Shown here: piece after piece, positions 58,210-64,000 of the stretch
Layout: each line of letters starts with the position of its first letter
Position numbering within the stretch: position 1 is the stretch's first letter
DNA from: Crossaster papposus
Lineage: Eukaryota; Echinodermata; Asteroidea; Velatida; Solasteridae
Direction: 5' to 3'
NCBI GenBank assembly: GCA_037893245.1
Contig: JBAIAA010000098.1
Coordinates: forward strand, 186,001 to 250,000
Length of the DNA: 64,000 bases
Notes under the pieces: model-generated
What the model was told of the DNA's origin: nothing
Databases searched by the model: none
The model's input: the letters and a program-made list of their open reading frames with translations, nothing else
Made by a program: the position numbers and the translations under genes

Positions 58210-58283
58210 GGCAGAACGGTGACTCGAACCCAGGAGATGGAACCCCGGAGACGAGGAGGCTAACCACTCGGCCATTCGACTAC
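58210..58283 (-). mobile_element. tRNA-like SINE head
   Basis: Corresponds to 56037-56110 in unit 1. The B box is intact. Confidence 0.7.
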
Positions 58284-59350
58284 CAGTCAACACTGTTTGA
58301 AATCGATGTGACCTAATAGGTTTGGAAGCTGGAGTAATAGCTCTATCCTACATCTGCTCAAAGGAAGAAGGAGAAACTGTGTTTTCAGGGTTAATGAGCC
58401 GCCCACGCATTAATTGTCCGAACATTCGACCTATTTTATGTCGATAGAGGGCGCGCCACACAAATAGAAGTCACCAGCAAAGCGCGGGCTCAAAGGAAAC
58501 AACACAAAATCAGACAAACGGCGCTGCCTCGCGACACTCGGAGTAGGTTGGCAATGTATATATTTTTCATTGGAAATTCTGAAATTTAAATAAAATTGTC
58601 TTGTTTGCATTGGGTAAGAATTTTTCAAAAAAAAATCATCGGTCAACCCACCAAAAATTGAAAAGAATATGACATGCTGGTCGTCATGTTTCTGTTGTCT
58701 CTGAACACGTGAGAGTTCTAAGTATTTTAATAAGATCGTGAAAGTATAGGCGTTTTAGCCCTTAAGTCTATGGGAATTGATATGCTCCGTTTAACCCAAA
58801 GGGCTCTGTGTTAATAAACCCCGGTCACAACGGATTGTACGAAATGTTGTCGTGGTAAGGTCACAACGAACTCACGACGCATTTGTTCCACGACACGACA
58901 TAAAATTTGGGCAGATCGTGGGTCATCGGGGGTCGTCGCGAGACAGTCCTACGAAATTTCGAGCATCGTGGCATCGATGTACGTGCATGTACGTACGGAC
59001 GGGTAATGGACGCCTCGATCAAGACTAAAGAAAACTATGCATAGAAAGTTCAAGAAATTTTAAAATCGTATTATTCTCTATTCCACATCTTGTGGAAGTC
59101 CAAGGGTGGCATCGAAATGGATTTAGAAATTACAAGTCGATTTGCATGCGGGGGGACTACATTGTACGTTTGCACTTTCAAAAACATAGCATTCAAATGT
59201 ATTGTAACGTCGAGCGACACATCATGTCAGAGCCAACACACCCCGCTTGCGTACATTGACCGACACATAGGACTCTTCACCCTGGCGAATTAAGCCGTTG
59301 AGCTAACTCCGGTTGGTATTTGAAGACTATAATTTAATTCTTTTAAAGAT

Positions 59351-59411
59351 TCTCGAACCCAGGCGATTAAACCCCGCAAACGAGGAGCCTAACCACTCGG
59401 CCATTCGACTA
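59351..59411 (-). mobile_element. tRNA-like SINE head, truncated
   Basis: Corresponds to 57218-57292 but lacks the 3' part after the B box. Confidence 0.66.
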
Positions 59412-59680
59412 TCGGTCAACATTGTTTCAAATCGATGTGACTTATGTTTGAAAACTGGAGTAATAGCTCCAATATAAAAGAATGAAGTAACCTATTCATT
59501 ACTCCACCACCACCACCACCCCCCCCCCCCCCCCCCTTTAAAGTAAATCAAGAACAATACAGAACGTACGTCTGCATTGGTGGTAAGGGGAAAATGAAGA
59601 ACAAAAAGTAAAGTGGTGTTGACTAAGCAATTCAGGGGTACGGACCTATGACTGAACCCATTGACCGACTCCCTAGGCTG

Positions 59681-59845
59681 TTTGTTGAAATTGTTGTCTT
59701 AATCTTTTTTGTTCACATTTATTCAGTGGCAATAAATATGAAGATGGATACAAATAAGATTGAGTATGAATGGTTTAATTGTCCCCAACATGCACCTAAG
59801 GCCAACATTATATAGCACTAAGTTTTGCGGTGTAAGGATAAGTAT
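59681..59845. other. Spacer between the tandem duplication and the LTR retrotransposon
   Basis: AT-rich, with no gene. It ends in AGTAT (59841-59845), the probable 5-bp target site next to the LTR. Confidence 0.5.
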
Positions 59846-59922
59846 TGTAACGTCTCACTTGGGTAGAGGCGTTATCAAAATAAGAGTCAAGATACAGCAT
59901 CTTACACACACTATACTACTGG

Positions 59923-59928
59923 TTTATT
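59923..59928 (-). terminator. LTR polyadenylation signal AATAAA
   Basis: AATAAA on - lies about 180 bp after the TATA box, followed by the short remaining R/U5. Confidence 0.55.
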
Positions 59929-60107
59929 CAGAAGTATTTACATCACAATAGAGGGCGCACTATATACAAGATCTAGTTTGTGCCTTACATGTTATCTGAG
60001 TATTGAGTGAGTGAAGCTCTGTGGCTAGAGCATACAGCTCATGCTGGGAACGAAGCTCTGTGTATGAGCTCAGCTCGGATAATCATCTACTCCGCCATTT
60101 CCACACC

Positions 60108-60116
60108 CTTTATATA
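60108..60116 (-). promoter_or_regulatory. LTR TATA box
   Basis: TATATAAAG on -, correctly placed between U3 and the AATAAA signal 180 bp downstream. Confidence 0.6.
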
Positions 60117-60857
60117 GGCTTTTGGGTGCGCGTCTTAACCAATGAGAGCATTGGATTCTGGTAGTTATGAATAATGCATACGTGTACAAAGTCAATGGGG
60201 ATGTTCCTATGGAGGATTTGTACACGTTCTGACTTAGACATTCTTGCAGGAGAAAGTCCGAGAGTTGTGGTGAGCGGGTGAAGTAGGATTACTCGGGGGT
60301 GCGTTACGGGGAGTAATCCTCGAGGAAAGGGAAAGGGGTAACTTTCTCGGTACATAGGGTTATGCACAAGACTTAGTCTCTAGACTAGATGAGAACCTAC
60401 ACACAGTTCTATGGAGTAAACTCTTGCGTGGGGAGGGTAACTTGACCTCTGGTGTACCGTGACAGTACAGTGTGGTTTAGCGGCTCCCAGTCGCTATGTA
60501 TAGGGTCAGCCTACACGGGAAGGTTTAGCGGTCCACACTCGCTAATGTGAAGGGTCAGTTTGGGTCGAATACAGGGCTAGGGTAAGGTATATGAGGGGAA
60601 TTCACATCGACTCCGGGGAAAGTATGAGGGAAAACGACTAAGTCATAACTCGCTGTGAACGAGGTCATAGCACACAGTACATGCTAGATGCATTGCGCGC
60701 TACACAATAGCATACCGTATACACACGCGTACCAGTAGTGGTGCGTTTGTATGCGTGATAACTTCGCGCTGTGTGAGGGCACACATATCGCTGCAAGAAC
60801 GCTGCGCGTTGGTTGGGAAAGAAATAAAGACCGCTCGCTGTATGCGTGAACGCAACA

Positions 60858-60875
60858 CTATCTCCCCCCCCCCCA
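60858..60875 (-). other. Polypurine tract
   Basis: On - CTGGGGGGGGGGAGATAG lies immediately before the TG of the LTR. This is the expected primer site for plus-strand synthesis. Confidence 0.75.
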
Positions 60876-61167
60876 GTTTTTACAACGTCCTCGTTGTAAC
60901 GTAGGGAATAACATACGGTAAACAAAATAATAGAAAAGCGAAAATTTAACTAAAGTAACTGAATACATCAAAGTTAAACGGAGCGCGAAAAGACACACTA
61001 AAGGTTAACTCAAAAAGAAAATCAAAAGAATACAATCCTTTAACATAAGAATAATGAGAGCGAAAACAGAAGAATAAATATCCATCTAAAACGACGAAAG
61101 TAAAAGTTCAGTGTCCATTGAGATGGTAGTGAAATCACTATAAGTTCACAATTGACGCAGTTTGTCC
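60876..61167 (-). other. Non-coding segment between the last ORF and the polypurine tract
   Basis: A/T-rich on both strands, with no frame recognised. It forms the untranslated region of the retrotransposon. Confidence 0.5.
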
Positions 61168-61482
61168 CTAATTGTCAATGCGTTGGATCACACGGACCAG
61201 GTGACACGACTGGACCTGAGCGACTTCCTTAACCTTGGCCTTGACGGCGTGTTCCATCCCGTCAAGACGCTTGTTGAGGATCCCGATGGCATCCATCACG
61301 TCTGTGAGCGTGATCGGCGGTGCCGGAGGGGACTGGGACTGGGGCGTCCGGGAATACTTGTCCGATGTCTGGGCGACCCACCCATCAGACGGGAGACTTG
61401 AGGAGCCAGGGACGGGCTCACTGGTTGGAGATTCGAGGATATGCGACGGCATATCGTGCTGGACGGGGGGGTGATGCTCCAT
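61168..61482 (-). CDS. Small ORF downstream of pol, overlapping its stop (TAATG)
   Basis: A 104-residue frame. Its ATG shares the A of the pol TAA stop (61484-61480 reads TAATG on -), an arrangement that allows reinitiation. The first 60 residues are Pro/Ser-rich. Residues about 60-90 (VMDAIGILNKRLDGMEHAV) look like an amphipathic or coiled-coil helix. It sits in the env position but has no signal peptide, membrane segment or glycoprotein features. Function is not recognised. It may be an extra gag-like or accessory protein, or the displaced end of pol. Confidence 0.5.
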   Translation of the reverse strand: MEHHPPVQHDMPSHILESPTSEPVPGSSSLPSDGWVAQTSDKYSRTPQSQSPPAPPITLTDVMDAIGILNKRLDGMEHAVKAKVKEVAQVQSCHLVRVIQRIDN

Positions 61483-64000
61483 TATGGGTGGTGTGGCATC
61501 GGGGCTCTGGTAAGGGTCGTGGGGGGGGGGGGGGGGGGGGGGTACAAGAAATCCTGCAGTCTCGCTGGCCTTTTCTTAGTACGTGCACTTCTCCTCTCTG
61601 ACAAGGGCGACGTTCCTGACGTAGATGGCGCTACAGTTGGTTTGGGGGAACCATGTACTTTAGCAGGCCGGGCTGACGAGGGGGCGCCAGTGTTCCTGGT
61701 GCCAGGTGTTTTTCTGGTGTTACTGCGGAGGACGGCATCATCCGTTGAAGGAGAACTTTTCGCAAGTAACGTCTTACGGATGTCCACCATCCATGAAGGG
61801 ACTTCATCGCTGAAATAATGTTTAAGCCGGTCGTGATGAAGATTTTTTGTTTTTCCTCTTTGCTTGACCCGTATCTCAAACAGGAGATCACTCATTGTTC
61901 GGATAATGATGCAGGGGCCTACCCATTTAGCTTGTTTTAGCTTAGGGGATAAACCAGGGGTTCTGGTGCTATCGCGCATGTACACCAGGTCACCAATTTG
62001 ATAGTTTCTTTGGGAAACTCGGGGATCGTGGTCTTTCCTCTGTCGTTCAGCGGATTTACCAAGATGTTTGCGAACTAGATGATAGACGGTTTCCATCCTC
62101 TTCCTTAATGATGCAACATACTCGCATTCATTTTGGGGTGGGTCCTCTGTGGCGGGGCCACCGAGTACAAACGCAATTGGCAAGTGCGTTTCTCGACCTA
62201 ACATCAACATGTTAGGTGAGTAACGTGTAGCTTCATGCTGACAACTTCTGTACGCTGAAGTTAGAAGTGGGAGGTGGGTATCCCAATTGCGTTGGTCACC
62301 GTCAACATACGCTGCGATCATGTCGACTAAAACTTGATTAAATCTCTCCGCCTGTCCATTGGCGGATGGATGGTATGGAGAAGTTCGAGTTTTGTGGATT
62401 TCCAACAGTTTACAAACTTCTTGCATGAGATGAGACTCGTACGTTCGACCCTGATCGGAGTGAATGTCAAGGGGTGGGCCAAAACGGGAAATATACTCGT
62501 AGACGATTTTATGAGCTACCGTCTCTGCCTTCTGGTTGGGAATGGGGTAAGCCTCCATCCACTTTGTGAATTGGTCACCGACTAGGAGAATGTATCTGTT
62601 GCCATTGTCACTGACAGGAAACGGACCAAGGATATCCGTGACCAGTCTGTCTAGCGGCGCGCCGACTCGATAATCCTTGAGATGTGCTCTGGGGGTTGTG
62701 TGTGGCCTTTTCCGTGCACCACACTTCGCACACTTCCGGACCCATTCACGAACGGTTTCCTTCAGTCGGTACCAGTAAAACTGGCGTTTGACTTTCTGAG
62801 AAGTTTTCTTCACCCCGAGATGAGCAGAGATCACGGCGTCGTGTGTAGCTTTAAGAACGGCACCCTGTAGTTCTTGTGGAACAACAAGTTGTAGGTAAGA
62901 CTGGGTTTGATCAGGGGTCACCCATCTTTTGAAAAGAACACCGTCTTTTAGCACCAGCTGTTGCCATAGCAACCACAAGTTCCTTGAGGCGGGACTCTCT
63001 CGTGCTATCTGGTCTCTGCTTGGTCTGTCGGGAGATTTGATCATCAATTCCATGATGATTCTCAGGTCTGGATCTGCTCTCTGCAGTTCAGCTATTTCCT
63101 CTGTCTTATAGCCACCGACCCAAGATGTGGCTCGTCCGGCGCTGGGACCGGCGGGGGCACTCGAAGGGGCACGCTCACTCGTGTCCTCACTATCTTGGTC
63201 GTCTTGCTGTTCAGTTGGATTCGATTGTTCTGCAAGTTGCTGCCCGGCACTTGAACCGGCGTCGGCATCCTTACGAGGGATGCAGGGCGCGTTGCAGTTC
63301 GACTCTCCTCCAGCTGAATCAGAGGATCCTGTAGCAGGTTTAGTTCGGTTGGGCGGCCGTACTACCCGAATGGCAGTGGGCAATTGGGCTTGCCCGGTAG
63401 TTTCTCCAGGAGGCGTGGTTGTGCGCAAAAAATGACCGTTGAACTGTCCATCGTCAAGGTCGCCGGTAAACTCACTGCACGAGCGCCAAATAAGTTTACC
63501 AAGGCTGCACACAGGAACCAGTAGGAGTGTTACTATAATTGCCATCAGTGCGAGGACTGTCCGCGGGGATGCGGGCATGGCCTTAGGGTTGACGTCATTG
63601 CTCGAGGGCTGATCGTCAGGTGAAGTTCTCGGTGGAGATTGAACTTCAACGGTGGTAGCGTTTACTCGTTTGGTCGAAAGGGGGACCACGTCGTCGATTT
63701 TGACAAAATCGGACCACATCTCGCTTTTGGCTTTGCACTTCTCGCATCCGCCGCATGGGAGATCAGTGAGTATGGTCGTGCCATCATAGCACAGACAGTC
63801 GTCAGGGTCACATGGCACCCTAGAGAGGGCATCTGCGTTGCCATGTTTTCTCCCTGGTCGATGCTCGATTTTGAAGTCGAACTGGGACAAGATTTGAAGC
63901 CATCTTGCCATCTGGTCGACAGGCTCACGAAAGGACATGACCCATCGAAGAGCGCTGTGATCAGTTCTGACGAGGAACTGTTTTCCCAGTAGGTAGTGCC
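61482..64000 (-). CDS. pol: Ty3/gypsy Pol: RNase H C-terminus and integrase (partial, open to the window edge)
   Basis: The frame is open from the edge (first full codon at 63998) to TAA at 61484-61482. Numbered from the Met at 63938: end of RNase H with HRPGRKHGNADALSR (26-40), and a long linker (about 43-278) containing a strongly hydrophobic stretch at 127-147 that looks like a membrane segment. The integrase zinc finger has His366, His373, Cys403 and Cys406. The catalytic core has Asp435 (TDILGPF), Asp495 (HSDQG) and Glu531 (GQAERFN), a D-59-D-35-E spacing. A GPY/F-like WVGP block lies near 665-690, followed by a Pro/Ser-rich tail with seven consecutive prolines encoded by a G-run on + (61519-61541). 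Upstream of the Met the frame reads normal RNase H (YLLGKQFLV...TDHSALRW). No stops or frameshifts. The protein cuts RNA in hybrids and inserts the cDNA. Confidence 0.92.
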   Translation of the reverse strand, partial: HYLLGKQFLVRTDHSALRWVMSFREPVDQMARWLQILSQFDFKIEHRPGRKHGNADALSRVPCDPDDCLCYDGTTILTDLPCGGCEKCKAKSEMWSDFVKIDDVVPLSTKRVNATTVEVQSPPRTSPDDQPSSNDVNPKAMPASPRTVLALMAIIVTLLLVPVCSLGKLIWRSCSEFTGDLDDGQFNGHFLRTTTPPGETTGQAQLPTAIRVVRPPNRTKPATGSSDSAGGESNCNAPCIPRKDADAGSSAGQQLAEQSNPTEQQDDQDSEDTSERAPSSAPAGPSAGRATSWVGGYKTEEIAELQRADPDLRIIMELMIKSPDRPSRDQIARESPASRNLWLLWQQLVLKDGVLFKRWVTPDQTQSYLQLVVPQELQGAVLKATHDAVISAHLGVKKTSQKVKRQFYWYRLKETVREWVRKCAKCGARKRPHTTPRAHLKDYRVGAPLDRLVTDILGPFPVSDNGNRYILLVGDQFTKWMEAYPIPNQKAETVAHKIVYEYISRFGPPLDIHSDQGRTYESHLMQEVCKLLEIHKTRTSPYHPSANGQAERFNQVLVDMIAAYVDGDQRNWDTHLPLLTSAYRSCQHEATRYSPNMLMLGRETHLPIAFVLGGPATEDPPQNECEYVASLRKRMETVYHLVRKHLGKSAERQRKDHDPRVSQRNYQIGDLVYMRDSTRTPGLSPKLKQAKWVGPCIIIRTMSDLLFEIRVKQRGKTKNLHHDRLKHYFSDEVPSWMVDIRKTLLAKSSPSTDDAVLRSNTRKTPGTRNTGAPSSARPAKVHGSPKPTVAPSTSGTSPLSERRSARTKKRPARLQDFLYPPPPPPPTTLTRAPMPHHP

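Larger units (their letters stand above)
57550..59680. repeat. Unit 2 of the large tandem duplication
   Basis: A head-to-tail copy of unit 1 ending at the ATTGACCGACTCC word near 59672. It has a poly-C run near 59519-59537. Its last SINE head has lost about 40 bp (59341-59352) relative to unit 1. Confidence 0.85.
59846..60857 (-). repeat. 3' LTR, 1012 bp
   Basis: On - it begins TGTTGCG at 60857, right after the polypurine tract, and ends ...CGTTACA at 59846. The U3 contains a two-copy direct repeat around GGTTTAGCGG (60474 and 60523) and a GGATTACTC/GAGTAATCC hairpin (60286-60319). A TATA box (TATATAAAG, 60116-60108) and a polyadenylation signal (AATAAA, 59928-59923) place R at roughly 60085-59905. 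It also contains CGTGTACAAAGTCAATGGGG and TTTGTACACG (60181-60227), resembling the core word of the Helentron families. Confidence 0.82.
59846..64000 (-). mobile_element. Ty3/gypsy LTR retrotransposon, 3' part, continuing past the window
   Basis: On - the order is RNase H and integrase frame, small downstream ORF, polypurine tract, 3' LTR. The LTR has TG...CA ends and the pol frame is intact across 2.5 kb, so the copy is relatively young. The gag, protease, RT and 5' LTR would lie beyond 64000. Confidence 0.88.

Noticed and set aside
63125..63992. Frames on + at 63125-63435 and 63639-63992
   Set aside because: They lie opposite the intact gypsy Pol frame and are its shadows.

Overview
This is a eukaryotic, intron-bearing, AT-rich window that is mostly transposable elements with a few host gene pieces. 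I infer a marine invertebrate deuterostome, most likely an echinoderm. The reasons are a single-exon collagen/C1q-domain gene, a DIRS-type and several Ty3/gypsy-type retroelements, many tRNA-derived SINEs, core-repeat elements of the kind known from molluscs and sea urchins, and an excess of the palindrome TAGGCCTA. A hemichordate, lancelet or mollusc cannot be excluded from sequence alone.

Layout. 0.4-2.3 kb: decayed Ty3/gypsy pol on +, cut by a 984-bp DNA transposon with a 9-bp target duplication. 2.3-7.2 kb: a dispersed repeat, a 368-bp hAT-like MITE, a broken LINE on - (4.47-5.85 kb) and a 651-bp inverted-repeat element. 9.8-12.7 kb: a SINE, then three exons of a FAD-dependent oxidoreductase (DAO family) whose splice phases match but which carries two in-frame stops; two SINEs sit in its last intron. 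14.1-14.9 kb: an intact collagen-C1q gene on -. 16.0-18.0 kb: a 2-kb imperfect hairpin. 19.5-20.0 kb: a THAP zinc-finger fragment on -.

21.04-45.04 kb is the centrepiece: 24 kb of non-autonomous Helentron-like (rolling-circle) elements of two families. Each has a 5' hairpin, a T-rich tract, tandem core repeats and a 3' sub-terminal inverted repeat followed by a hairpin and CTAGT|T. 5' ends are stacked at the left and 3' ends spread to the right, like nested brackets. The second family carries twelve copies of a module combining an ETS-type palindrome, CRE-like TGACGTCA and a CTCF-like core. Two of its copies contain a 2.5-kb TIR transposon carrying what look like captured gene exons; a third copy is the empty site. 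One of the two transposon copies is itself interrupted by a 687-bp element whose empty site is the other.

45-64 kb: a fold-back element built of TGACGTCAATATT repeats inside a LINE (46.1-47.5 kb), a degraded DIRS-like retroelement (48.85-51.2 kb), C/T-rich and GACGT-rich minisatellites, a 2.17-kb tandem duplication rich in tRNA-like SINE heads (55.0-59.7 kb), and a Ty3/gypsy LTR retrotransposon on - (59.85 kb to the right edge) with an open RNase H-integrase frame.

The only host gene that looks intact is the C1q gene. The rest is a record of repeated insertion of mobile DNA into mobile DNA.
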